Positions 1 through 12,000 of a stretch of DNA of 64,000 nt are shown in pieces. The stretch's first letter is position 1. Each line of letters opens with the position of its first letter. A model generated the notes under the pieces. The model saw only the letters and a program-made list of their open reading frames with translations. It made no database searches and was not told where the DNA came from. The stretch covers positions 8,494,001-8,558,000 of the forward strand of contig CAJFCV020000006.1 in NCBI GenBank assembly GCA_904066235.2, written 5' to 3'. The position numbers and the translations under genes were made by a program. This DNA comes from Bursaphelenchus xylophilus. Lineage: Eukaryota > Nematoda > Chromadorea > Rhabditida > Aphelenchoididae.

Positions 1-2560
1 TGAAGCCCTAAAAGGACATCTCTCAATGCTTTGTATCTGCAGAGGTCGACGAGTTTTGCAAAAGCCTTATGAATTTTTAACTCCCCTTCACGCTCAATTA
101 CCCAAAATATTTAGGCATAATTTGAAAGCTCAAAAAACTTTTTCAGCAATTGTCTTCCAAGTTTTTGCGGGGGTTTTAATCTTCGGGTCAGCAAAACACA
201 GATACATGCAATTCTCTTGAGCTAACTCGTCAGTAATTGGGACTATGTTCATCAGATCATGACTTACGGCAGAATTAATTGCACGATTTATAGCATAATT
301 AAAAACAACACCATAGCCTCTATTTCGGACACATTCAATCGGTATTATTTCCTCTCTCCTTAACCATCAATGATTTCCAATTTTCCAACAGCTGATAATA
401 AAATATGTACGCTAATTTTTCTTGTATTCCTCTCCCACACTTTCAAAAATCTTTGCATTTTACGAATTTAAGCTTAATGTATTAGCATTTCAATTAACCC
501 TCTTTACTCATTCATGCAACAAAGAGGTCAAGTTCATGTTTAGGCGTGCTGCCAGCCGTACTTTGGCTTAACTACTCGAAAATTAATTGTATTTTACGAC
601 CTATCCGTTAAAAGGAGACACCTTTTCGCTTTTTTATGATGTCTTTCAAAGATCAGCGGTTGAAAATAATGCTTGTCCAAAGATATACATTAATGGTTAG
701 GGGAAGGAGCCTCTTCTGAATCGATGGCCAACACACCGATTTTGGATGTTTTCTTACCTTGACTTTTGCCTTATCTCGCCCGCCTATCGACTACAGTAAC
801 CCCGAACGTCTTTATTTTGTCGTCTCTTTGATGTTGGAACCCTGTAATCCCCGAATGGTCGAGTGTTTGAATATGAATTTTGCTCAAGGACCAAAGATAA
901 AGCCGCTGCGTATGTTACGTGAGTGTGGACGTATGCATCAGCCCAGATATCCTATAATTACGGGTAGGGGGAGGTCTTTTGATGGGAATGTAGGTGATGT
1001 TTGCCCGCAGTTACATGCAGTCCTCCCAGACATTTTAAAGGAGGACCTTTACGGTGAATGTGACACCTTTATGGTTACTGGGTATATATGTTGGCATACT
1101 ACATAAAGGATCAATGTTTGGGGGATTGATGCGTAGGCATGGTTTTATCCACCATTTCCTTTGCTGACTAAGGTTTATGTAGCCCTGCACGTCAAGAAAA
1201 AATAAAACAAAAGCGCTCAAGCAATGAAAAATTCTTGGCATTCTGTTTGATCTCAAAGACAATTTTTTGCGATAAAGATAGCCTGATTACACGATGAAGA
1301 TGGGGTAGAATGGGGTTATTGCATACATAAATTTGAAGCTGGGCTCCTGCTTAACCTGAACATATATATTTCATATAAAAAATCGGTCGTCTTCTATCTG
1401 TTTGAAGCCTAAACTAACAACGCCTAAAAAATGTTGCGATTTCGAGGATTTCTCTAAGATTTTCCCTCGCCCCTATTTGAAGTTTCGTGGAAACATAGTC
1501 TGGAACAAGGCGGATTTTTTGAGCCTAAAACGAAAAAAATCAAATGAGCCAGTTTCGAGATAGAAAATCTCTTCATTTTGCGCAATATTTCGCCTTTCCT
1601 CTGACCTCGTCCAAAAAAACTGTCATTGAGACGGATTTTTTGGACACTTCCGTAAGCGGAAACAGAATGCCAACTTTCGTGTTGATACATAACCCTTTGA
1701 GCGCAAAATCTTGACGTGCCCTGTTACTTATGAGGCCATCTGAGTTTTTAATTTTTTTGTTTACACTGCTCTTGCATTTTGCTCGTCTTACTTAATTATG
1801 TAATAAATTGCTAGTGAAATCCCACAAATATTTTTTTAAAATTTTCCTCCAATTACTTTGTAATTTTCGAGTTTTATTTATTCATTTTTGTGTCATCACT
1901 TTCCACTGCCCCAATCTTTAATATTTATGTTTTTTGGTCGTTATAGATTTCTGAAAGCTACAGTTCTTTTGACTTCACCATTTATCGTCTCAAACTGTTT
2001 TCATGTTTTTTTTTAACACTCAATTACTTTTCGTCTTTAATTAGTATTATTCCACATACCTATGTATTTATATACTTTGTCTTCGAAACCTTGTAATTAG
2101 GACCCAAGGCATGTTGCATTTATTTCTCAGGCCCTCAAAATGTCCTTCAGACGATACGCGCACTTTGTTGTAAATTTTTTTGCGACGTAAATCACGGTGA
2201 ATAATTAATGGTGATTTGCATTTCAGTCTCGGTCTCATCCTGTTGGATACATCCAAAGTTCGGGGTGGGAACATTTTTGGATATGAGAAGAGCGCTTATT
2301 AGTAATGAGTTGAGGCTTGGACGCGGGGTGGTGACATTGCAGTAGATGGAAGATTTGAGACTAAAAATAGGGGGAAATGTTCTCAGATATTGGGAAGACT
2401 GCCACTTTGAGTTCAGGGCTGGCACGATTGATGTTGTGTTCCGAATGTTTTACTAGGACTGACCTAGTTGAATCAGTTTCTGGTTGTCCAGCAATTTCAA
2501 ACCTACCATCATATCTTTCAATGGCAATCATTCCTATTTTTTTGGAAGTCCATGTGCCTA
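1..2560. other. Intergenic, no supported gene
   Basis: No ORF here has an ATG, splice sites or protein-like composition that persuades me. The longest open stretch (759-1106, +) begins at a TTG and matches no family I know. The sequence is AT-rich with poly-T runs. Confidence 0.5.
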
Positions 2561-2566
2561 AAAGCC

Positions 2567-2806
2567 ATGTTGCACGTCAAAGAAAAAGTGAAAAAACAAG
2601 GAACCTCGGATCATTGATTTTTGACGAAATGTCGCTGAATTATTGAGTCACAAAAGAAAACTTTCCCAGAGAACTTCGAGAAAAATGTTTTTTCGAAGAG
2701 GAAAATAATTTTTCAAGCTCGATAATTCCGTGGCACTTCGCAAGAAAATCAATGATCCGAGGTTCCTTGTTTTTTCAATTTTCTGAAAGAATTGTTCTGA
2801 CGTGTG
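2567..2806. repeat. Decayed foldback MITE
   Basis: Two inverted arms flank a short centre. The core arm, reading AACAAGGAACCTCGGATCAT, lies near 2597-2616 and returns as its reverse complement near 2750-2775. The arms are bounded by an ACGTCA-type motif on each side (about 2575 and 2800). The similarity decays outside the core, so the true ends and any target duplication are uncertain. No coding capacity. Confidence 0.6.
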
Positions 2807-2926
2807 TTGCGCTTATAAAATGATCCGTTTTTAAAAGTTACGATAAAATGCCAGTGTGTACATAATGTCTACCTCATTTGAGGCTTTCTGATTTTCAATT
2901 TTTATTGATTTCCGCCAGTGAATATA

Positions 2927-4430
2927 TACTCCCCGTACAATGTTTTGACCCCCCTCCTAACTCCGTCCAAAGTATACTAATTCGGACCAAATTTGGTATG
3001 TAGTATACTCACAGGCAAGTAACAAAAAATAACATAGCAGGACATACCTTATAGTTGAATTTCAAAAGCTAGGGTCAATTTTCAAAAATCACCTTAAAAA
3101 ATCGAGGAAAAAGTTTTGACCCCCCTTAAATAAAGTTAGATATCGCCAGCGGATGCCACGCAAACTTATTGTAATCGAAGTCCCATACCTGAATTCAGGT
3201 TAATATATGGTTTTTCGTTGAATGCTTCGTTGCATTTGAGGATTCAACGCGTTAAACCGTTTTTGATGTAGAGCTGCCCAAAATTGTAAAAATCTTGCCC
3301 TAGCGCTTTCCTAGAGCTCTAAATTGGGTTTATATTATGTGCTTTAGACCTGTATTTACCTTCTCCTTTCAATAAAAGTGCATGGTGGCCTGGCGGTGTA
3401 GATTCGGCAGTTACCCTCTTGTCATGCCCAGCCTTGGTGAGCCATTTGCTCTTTGACTCAAGGTCGAGATGTGGTCGTTAGGTCCTCAGTGTAATCCTGA
3501 GACTCCTAGTTACTCTCAAACAAAGAATAAACTCCGGCTGACACGGTCTCATATGGTTTGCAGGCGCAACTTCGCCGATCTGCGCCTTAACGAAAACCCC
3601 GCGTTTTTCATATGGGTTTTTAGCCACCAAAAACGGCTTTCATTTGATGGACCAGGTAATTTAAGACGCTACAGCACCCACCATACTCATTTGAGACGTA
3701 TGAAACGCCAAATGGGAGGTGGGGATGTAATAGTACTCGGGGTGGTCTACAGTAACGGCAAACTTCAGATTAAGGTGAATGAAACCCATTACAAAACGTG
3801 TCAAATCAAAACATATTACATTACTGAGAGTAAACAGGAGTCTCAGGATTACATTGAGGACCTAATAACCACATCTCGACCTTGAGTCAAAGAGCAAATG
3901 GGTCACCAAGGCTGAGCATGACAAGAGGGTATCTGCCGAATCTACACCACCAGGCCACCATGCACTTTTATTGAAAGGAGAGGGAAAATACAGGTCTAAA
4001 TTACATAATATAAACCCAATTTAGAGCTCTAGGAGAGCGCTAGGGCAAGATTTTTACAATTTTGGGCAGCTCTACATCAAAGACGGTTTAACGCGTTGAA
4101 TCCTCAAATGCAACGAAGCATTCAACGGAAAACCATTTATTAACCTGTATTCAGGTATGGGACGTCGATTACAATAGGTTTGTGTGGCATCCGCTGGCGA
4201 TATCTAACGTTTTTTAAGGGGGGTCAAAACTTTTTCCTCGATTTTTTAAGGTGATTTTTGAAAATTGCCCCTAGATTTTGAAATTCGACTATACATAAGG
4301 TATGTCCTTCTATGTTATTTTTTGTTACTAGCCTGTGAGTATACTACATACCAAATTTGGTCCGAATTAGTACACTTTGGACGGAGTTAGGAGGGGGGTC
4401 AAAACATTGTACGGGGAGTATATTTATTAC
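2927..4430. mobile_element. Tc1/mariner-type relic with long inverted repeats
   Basis: The ends are TACTCCCCGTAC and its reverse complement, and each end is flanked by a TA dinucleotide (2925-2926 and 4431-4432), the Tc1/mariner target duplication. The inverted arms are very long, roughly 2927-3525 and 3830-4430, with scattered mismatches. The roughly 300-bp centre, together with the arm junctions, holds a plus-strand reading frame (3469-3885) recognisable as part of a Tc1-type DDE transposase. The subterminal motif resembles Stowaway-type ends (CTCC..CCGTCC), which supports the family call. Confidence 0.8.
3469..3885 (+). pseudogene. Tc1-family transposase fragment (DDE_3 region)
   Basis: This 138-codon frame sits at the centre of the long-inverted-repeat element. 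It contains a block of Tc1 transposase type: WVFSHQKRLSFDGPG, followed by MKRQMGGGDVIVLGVVY about 20 residues later. In active Tc1 transposases the first block reads SDEKRF..DGPD and the second RRQxGGGSVMVWG. Here the aspartate of the SDEK motif, one of the catalytic DDE residues, is replaced (SHQK). No N-terminal paired-like DNA-binding domain and no third catalytic residue are visible, so the element cannot move itself. The ATG at the start lies inside the inverted repeat and is probably not meaningful. Confidence 0.7.
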
Positions 4431-4630
4431 GACCCGTTGCTATACATTTTCCACGTTTTCAATAACCAACTATTAGAGAGCTTATATCTCATTTAAACTG
4501 CAATTATAAGAGTATTACGAAATTCTGCTCATCTCAAAGCTACAAATTTCATTTGATCATTGTATTTACTTCACCGCGACTCTTTTAGATTTAAAAAAAT
4601 CCGAATCCTCTGTTTACTACTCATAATTTT

Positions 4631-4636
4631 TTGCAG
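4631..4636 (+). promoter_or_regulatory. 5' splice or trans-splice acceptor of the neuropeptide gene
   Basis: TTTTTTGCAG ends at 4636, 39 bases before the ATG. In nematodes such a site near the start codon commonly receives a spliced leader. No leader can be seen from genomic sequence alone. Confidence 0.4.
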
Positions 4637-4675
4637 CACGGCCGAACGGGGGCACACACACATTGATCAGAAGTC

Positions 4676-6495
4676 ATGAGCCAATACCTGCAAATCCTCT
4701 TAATCTCGGCCGTTCTGGTCGTTCTCGGCACGGCCAAACCCGCCTCCAGTGAATTCGACGACGAAAAGATCCAAGCCCTCCGGCGGTTGTTGTTGGTGGA
4801 CTTGCGCGCATTGGACGGCGACCTGATGCCGGATATGCCGATGCGACCACTCAATGTGGAGTCAGGGGAACGGCTACAGAAGCGAAGACTCGTCATGGGA
4901 ATGCCCAACATCCTGCACATGGGCAGCAAGAGAATGGTGAAAAGAATGATAGAGAGAAACGCGCAACGGGAGCTGGTCATGAACAAACGCCGGATAAGTA
5001 AGTTTTAGTCGGCTGAAGTGTCGATCTAACGTCTTTGAACGATGAAAAAAGAAACGTTTAGGGGAGTTGGGCTCAAATTTCATCTGAAAACGTTGTTTTC
5101 TTCGGACGATCATATCATTTTATTGAACGGTGACAACAACTCTCACGGTATCAGATTTACCTCCGTTTTGTTTGCCTTTCCCAAGGGATTCTGCCAAGAT
5201 AATTTATTCCTTTTATCTCATATTTGTTTAAGTCTTATTTGTGCTCAATTATCGGAAATAGCGCAAAAATAACGCTTGCAAAGAAAAATATGCAAATGTC
5301 TTCCAAGTCTTTAGAGAACTTGTTTTTCTTGGTTATTCTGCAACGAAGTATTTATGTACATGATTTAGATGACAACGTTCGTATCCCTGTCGGCTTGATC
5401 TTTCAAAAACTCATTTTCTTTCCTTTCTGATGTCATAGCTCCCTAAAATACGTCGTTTGGGCATCTAAATGGGCATCTCGTCCTAAAGACCAATTGTCCT
5501 TTCTGTTTTTACCTCTCTTTACCCTTTATCTCACGAAAGTCTCAACTCATAACCGCCGTCTAGACTGTTTTATCCGCTCTTCTCGACTCTCGATTCGTAT
5601 AACGAACACAAATTTAATGAATTTTACGCAAACTTTCTTGAACTTCGCCCGACGCCATTTCCCGGAACGTTTCATATTCACAACGGCGCTTTTGTGGCGT
5701 CGCAAACCCCAAGATGAATATTTATCAATACCAAAATACCCTTCCACACAATTAATATGCATTCGAAAATTTTTTGCGATAATGATATCACGCGCGCCGT
5801 TGAGCGACCTGAAGAGGGCTCGGAGTGCAACGAATGGACGTGCATGACGAGCATAACATTTGATGATGTGAATTTGGGTTCGGGAAATCCACGAATTCTG
5901 TATAAGGTTGGGAATCTTCGAATTTTCAACTTATTAGGGAATTTAAAAAAAAATGTCGGCATCAGAACTCTTCGAAAAATCGAACAGCTTGACTCTCACA
6001 ACAAAAGTTAGCTTCCTAGAAAGTAACCAACTATCAGCTCTCTTGTTTTTAGAGCCTTTGTGACTACAGTAACCGCACTTTTTTCTTCCCCGTCTTCCTC
6101 TTTCAAGGTACCATGCATAGCTGCTTGTAGTCTTCTAACTTTTGCCTTGCAAAAGTCATATGAGCCGTGTACCAAACTACTGTCTTCACATTCTAATTAC
6201 ACCACCTTCGCTCTTCTATTAAGATCCCCTTTTCGTGGAATGCCTTATGAACAATTACTTCCTAAGAATGCGAAGGCAACATTTCTGATGTCACGCTGTA
6301 AACATGCATTAAATATTATATATAGCTTCAGCGCTTCCTCAATTAGCCTAACCATTGATCATTTACACTGTCATCTAGTAGTGTTTTGGAAAATGACAAA
6401 GTATACCAGTTACGTATAATTTTGATGAAACTAATTACAGCTCTTTTGCAGGTATGCACATGCCGAATCTCGTCTACATGCGGCCCCAGAAGTGA
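4676..6495 (+). CDS. Neuropeptide-like preproprotein with two related peptides
   Basis: Two exons, 4676-4997 and 6452-6495, are joined across a 1,454-bp intron (GTAAG donor, TTTTGCAG acceptor), giving 121 residues. Residues 1-20 form a signal peptide (hydrophobic LLISAVLVVLGTA), so the product is secreted. The C-terminal half is rich in dibasic processing sites. It yields RLVMGMPNILHMGS, bounded by KR on both sides, and a second peptide from the join and exon 2, RISMHMPNLVYMRPQ, ending with a lysine and stop. The two share M-x-MPN-[IL]-x-[HY]-M. This repetition across an intron supports both the peptide call and the splice. Neither peptide has a C-terminal glycine for amidation. A splice or trans-splice acceptor (TTTTTTGCAG) ends at 4636. 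Polyadenylation signals lie at 6604 and 6636. I do not recognise the peptide family. Confidence 0.72.
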
Positions 6496-7176
6496 GGCCA
6501 AACAACAGCAGAGTGGTGCCCGTCAGAAAACCAGTCCACAAACTACTACTATAACTATTTATGACTCAAGTTGTTCTCGTTTCAACGCAAAACGCAACGT
6601 TTTAATAAACAATATGATACGTACGTGTTCCTGGAAATAAAACGGTTAGAGTGGGTGGCGCTAATTATGACAAAAAACAATAAATAAAAAAGTTGCAATT
6701 ATGTACAATACAGTGTGGCTACAAAAAAGCAGCAACATGTTGTCCTAAGCTTTTTAAAGTTTTAAATCAAAAATATCTGTTTTTTTCCAGAAACCGATAA
6801 CAGAAGACACTGCAAAGTTTTGACTCGAGAAAGAAAACAAAGACTGGTTTTTATTGGATTCGCACCACAACACTACATATTTACATGTAATTCTCGACTT
6901 TTAACATCTTCCAATCTGGTGTAATCTTACTTATTCTCCTATGCCAGACCAACCGTAAACCCTCCCAAGAAACATACGCTAATCTTTTACAAGTCTATAC
7001 TGTGTACACTTCTTTATGAGTAACATCATGATGCCAATTTTGTAGTCAAAGCAACCTTTGTTCATTCTAAAATGTCTCTAAAAATCGCGAATAAAAATAG
7101 ACTGGCATCCACATGGATAACATAGGTTTTGATTGTAAGTAACTTTAATAATACTACAAAACTATCAAATTGTTGA

Positions 7177-8992
7177 TTAATTCATGACATGTGGAATATC
7201 TCCTCCTACGTTTAAGTAAACCGCTTTGATTTGAGCATGTTCTTTCAGACATTCCTCGGAGTTTTCTCTTCCATGCCCCGAGTTCTTATATCCACCGAAA
7301 GGAATAAACGGCTGCTGCATATTGTAAGTGTTGACGAAGACATTGCCAGCGGCCAGTTGGTGCGAAACTCGATGAGCCCGTTGAAGAGAGTTGGTATGCA
7401 AACCGGCAGCAAGGCCATACATTGTGTCATTCGCCCGTTTAATAACTTCTTCCTCGGATTTAAATGGGAGCAACACCATGACAGGACCAAAAACCTCGTC
7501 TATGGCGATCTCCATGTCATCGCGGACGTTGGTCATGACCGCCGGATCAAAGTAAAATCCATTTTCAACTCCTTTGGGACGAAGGCGCTTTCCCCCGCGA
7601 AGTAGTTTGGCTCCCTGTAAAAAGGTTGCCTTTAATCATCAAAAATAAAAATTTAAAATATGCAAGTATTCTTCCCTGAAATGCTCAATTAAATACCAAA
7701 TCAAGACTTACATCCTCGACAGCTCTTTTCACAAATCCTTCAACTTTTTTCAAGTGATCCTCGCAAATTACAGCACCAACATTTGTATCCTTATCAAAAG
7801 GATCGCCAACTTTTAATGGCTCCAATTTCTTCAATAAATTTTCTTGGAATTTCTCCATAATTGCCTCGTGAACAAAGACTCTTGTCCCATTGGTGCAGCA
7901 TTCTCCTTGAGTCATAAAGTTGGCTCTAATCGCGGCGTCAGCGGCTTGAACTGGACAAGCGTCTTCAAAGACGATATACGGTGACTTCCCTCCTAGTTCC
8001 ACAGTAACCGGCTTTATTCCATTAGAAGCGCAAGACTTCTGAACAGCACATCCACCAGCATAGGAGCCAGTAAACGAGACCATCCGAACACATGGATGGG
8101 TACATAGCGCTTCTCCAGTTTCCGTGCCGCCTTGCAGAACATTATAAACTCCGTCAGGTAGCCCCGCGGCTTTGAGGATTTCTCCAAGAATGACGGCCGT
8201 ATTCGTTGCCCATGGCGAGGGCTTGTAGACCACAGCGTTCCCTGCGGCTAAGGCTGGAGCAGTCTTTCGGCAGGCAATGTCAAACGGGTAATTCCAAGCG
8301 CCAATGCAGCCAATAACGCCGTAAGGTTCATATCTAGTATATGAGATGTACCCTCCAGGGATGTCAAAATAGTCTCCTGGAAAAAGAACCAACACTTTTT
8401 TCAATCGACATACAATTTTAGGACATAAAGAGACCGATGCTTACCTTTCAACGCAGCCGGAGCAATTCCGCCATAAAACTGAAAAGTTGTAGCACTTCCA
8501 GAAACATCATTCATTGACTCCTTCAAAGTTTTGCCGTTCCCACAGCTCTCAGCCTTTGCGATTTCTTCGACATGATCCTAAGAGATCGTCAATGAGCATG
8601 CTGAAGTTATAAACTTACGTTAATGATCTCCGAGGCTCGTTGAAGGATCTTTCCTCTCTCCAAGGGCGTCAGACTGCCCCATTCCTTTTGTGCATGGCCA
8701 GCTTTCTTGACGATTTTGTCGACGAAATTCTTGTTAGCAGAGAAACATTTGCATACAACTTCTCCTGAAAAAAAGTTAGAGGTTACATTCAGAGCAAGTG
8801 TAACCACTAGGGTCAACAGTAATATGGCACAAGCAAACTGTACAACTGACCGGTCGAAGGCTTGAACACATCAAATTCCCCGCAAGAATCTCCTTTGTCA
8901 ATATTCTGCCGTTTCCCATCGAAGAAATGGAGCCCTTCCTTTGGATTAGATTGAACTTTGAAGCCTTCCACTGGACATTTATCAGCAGTCAT
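7177..8992 (-). CDS. Aldehyde dehydrogenase, ALDH9 (trimethylaminobutyraldehyde) type
   Basis: Five exons on the minus strand: 8851-8992, 8619-8764, 8445-8577, 7712-8376 and 7177-7614, encoding 507 residues, the usual ALDH length. NAD(P)-dependent ALDHs oxidise aldehydes to acids; the ALDH9 branch acts on betaine and trimethylaminobutyraldehydes, the latter in carnitine synthesis. Visible landmarks are WNYP (Asn169, oxyanion hole), VELGGKSP (general base Glu267), QGECCTNGTR (nucleophile Cys301) and the C-terminal PFGGYKNSGHGREN. The NTYNMQ..PFGGYK segment is typical of the ALDH9 branch. The glycine loop reads SFTGSYAGG rather than the common GSxxTG. The start is the first ATG in frame; the open frame further upstream begins only with TTG. 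A TATATAAG-like box lies about 80 bp upstream. Intron 2 (8578-8618) is 41 bp. Likely counterpart of C. elegans alh-9/alh-11, not resolved here. Confidence 0.93.
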
Positions 8993-9069
8993 CGTTTCTA
9001 ATAAACTGTGGACTTTTTGAAATAAATTTTGCAAGGTTCTCCTTAATCGCCGGTTTTCTTGAGTCTCTC

Positions 9070-9078
9070 CTTATATAC
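9070..9078 (-). promoter_or_regulatory. TATA-like box upstream of the aldehyde dehydrogenase
   Basis: On the minus strand GGTATATAAGG lies about 80 bases upstream of the start codon. Its position fits a core promoter with a short 5' UTR, but the background is AT-rich. Confidence 0.35.
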
Positions 9079-9079
9079 C

Positions 9080-12000
9080 AGAATTGTTTTTGTTTGTTTT
9101 TTCCTTTCGATGTTTTTGTTTTCTTTTTGTTTTCAAAAAAGTTTGAACGTTCACTTGTTAGATGTTTTCACGGTGATTTGAATGGCGAAATCAGAATTTC
9201 CCAACTGGTTGAAACGATAAATTGGTGATCTTTGTCTGATCTGAAAGGGAAGAAAGCGCCCTCTCACACTAATGAACGCTAATGAAATTTCTTGTAAAAA
9301 GAACACTTCCCCTTTAGCCTCAATATAACGCATATTTTATATTCCCTTTCTTCGGTTGATGCTGACGTGAGTGAGAGAGCTACTGTCGCATATTATTTTT
9401 TTATGTTCCCAATCAGCTCTTATTGTTGTCTAATCATATTCATAGTGCGAATATTTCCGTTGTAAACTCAAAAGAAGGTACAGATGGAATCTTTGGGAAA
9501 GTCATCAAAGCTTTCAGTGGTATTGGAAAGATAATTGCGATGAGTGGTTATGCACTTATAATCGCCAAAAGTACAAAGTAATAAATACCGGATGCTACAC
9601 ATGCAAGACGCAATTGGCACAGGCTATTGAGATCATATTCGAAAAACGGCCATTGTAACGCAAAAATTGGAGACTATTCTTCTTTCGAGACTATGCGGTA
9701 TAATTTCCCATCCAACCTTGAGTATGATAGTCATTTGAGAAATTCTTTAATCCGGAAATTAGCCCAAGCTTTGTCTGCATTCCAGATTAAAATGAGCACA
9801 AGGTCCATGCAACTTGATTAGTGTTTTCGAAGCCCGCCAGAGGCAATTAGACAAAAAATGTTGGATTTGGGATTGTTTTTAGTCCATTCCTTGTAGTCAC
9901 CGGAGAAATTAGAATTGAGGGATTTAGAGTTTGAATGCCAACACTTTTGTAAAGTAAGATTATTTTGCATAAAATTAGATTTAATGAGAGCACTTGAATT
10001 TTGAGTAACTCGATTCTCCAAAAATGCCTCAAATTTTAGGCTGTGGGTTTCTTCTTTCATGTGGCATTTACTCCTGAGCCGGATTCGTGTAATTTGTATT
10101 TGTGAAAGGCTAGAGAATCCTCTTGAATAATTTTCAAAAATAAAATTTTTTTGCTAAAAAATAAATCTATACAAGCAAAGATCATAATTTTAGGCCCTCG
10201 GTGAAACTGTTTATCTGTTTTGATCAGTTTTTTTTCATGTCGGGCATTCAGGTTGGGCTTTGCAAATGATAAAGATTATGTCAAATGTGGCCAAGCAATC
10301 ATGGCTAGGCCGGTTGATATTTTTTCCACTGTCGAATTTCATGTTGCCAAACAGTTTCGGCTAAGAAAATATTATACATATAGTTGAAATTTGAAACTGT
10401 TGTGTTTTTGTTTCCTCTTGTTCATACCGTCATCCATTTCCATTCAACCCCCATTAAAATCAGCCCATTTCTAAAAAACCTCTCTTAATTTCTTATATGA
10501 TGATGGTGACCTCCCAGCCGACCTCCGCCCCCATCTCTCCCAGAATTTGCAGTCAACTATGCCCCTGGGCCATAGGTCAGTGTCCTTTCCGTGCAGAGCT
10601 TGTTTTCGCGGTGCTACGTCACAATTACTCATTACGCCACATCCATCATAACAAATCATTGGCTGGTGTCTCGGTTAACAGATTTCTCGCTTTTCTGTCG
10701 TTTCCAATTTACTAGTACGAATCCGGTAATTGAGGAATGGCTGCAGAAGGAAAAACGGTGGATCCTCGAAAGGAGAAGATCTATTTTCAGAAAAGGATTT
10801 TGAAATTCAGCAGATTTTTCTATTTTTGACGGCTGTATTTGTTTTTGCTACAACCGAACCTAAGGTAGAATACAATAGTTCCTACAAAAAAATATGAAAC
10901 GACAATTTGTTTAATCGTGGGCTGGCTTAGAATGTTTAATCGGCTTGTAACAACAAGCTCAATGACTGTGTAGTCCGGGGGCAGCGGGAAATTGTCTTTC
11001 GTGGGTTTAATGGTCTTCTGTTACATACAAAGAGTTCGTTTTGTAGAAGTGGCTTTTGAAACTAATTTTTATTGTAAAAATGGCAAGTGAAATTTGCAAG
11101 GGTCCAAGTGTGAAGTTCATATTTCTTTAAATTTAGATTATATCACATAAACATTTAAATTTGCGGGTTTCAGGGTCATCAGCCCAGCGAACGCGAACAT
11201 ATTTAGAGAAATTCATTTCGATTATAATTCTTGGGTACACATAAGGCTTAGATTCTTCATTAGTGGAAAAAAAAATTTGAGTTTTCACCAACTTTTGGCC
11301 GAAACTTTTGACTGTTTTGCAAAGCACGAGTTATCTCGTTTTTGTTGGAAAACTTACTGTTTGAGATTAATGTACACCTCCAACAAAAAATGTTCTTGAC
11401 GTTATCCTGCTTCCAAAGAACACTCCATGAATCCTCGAACCCTTGATTTGCTCTATTCCGAGCTTCCTGCTAACGAGACTTCCGTAACTTTTACACTCCT
11501 CCACTCTGCACTCTTGTCGTTGTTACTCTCACTCTCGCGGTAAATTCATTTTTGCACCCGAATGACCTCTCGAGTTTCAATGTGAACCGGCTGCCCTACG
11601 AAAGTGCTAATCGAATATTAAACTAAAGGAAGGTTATTACAGATTCCATTTATTTATTTCACCGGAAATGTAATCAGCGTGTAAATGAGGGAGAGACATT
11701 GGGAATGTGGGAAAGAAGTATGTTCCCAAGTTTGTTTTTTACTCTCATTATTAATCCGCCGGAATTGCCCATGTTTCTGTAGCGCTGAATGGTGGATCAT
11801 CTTGCTTAGCCGCAGGGATTAAATTAGAGTTTCCTGGGGTCGTTTTTGAAAAGATTTTAATCTTTCCACAGTTTTCTTGTTAAAAAAATCGAATTTTTGG
11901 CCTATTACTTGTAGAATCGTTTTAAAGTCCAAAAATTTTAGATCAAACCATTTCAGGCGCTGCCAAGATACTCAGCGAGTTCCACAGGGTAAAGACTATG

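Noticed and set aside
759..1106. 115-codon plus-strand open frame
   Set aside because: It begins with TTG, with no acceptor or recognisable motif.
3390..3480. tRNA-like sequence in the arm of the Tc1 relic (TGGCCTGGCGG..GGTCGAGATG)
   Set aside because: Both boxes have mismatches at key positions and no stems form.
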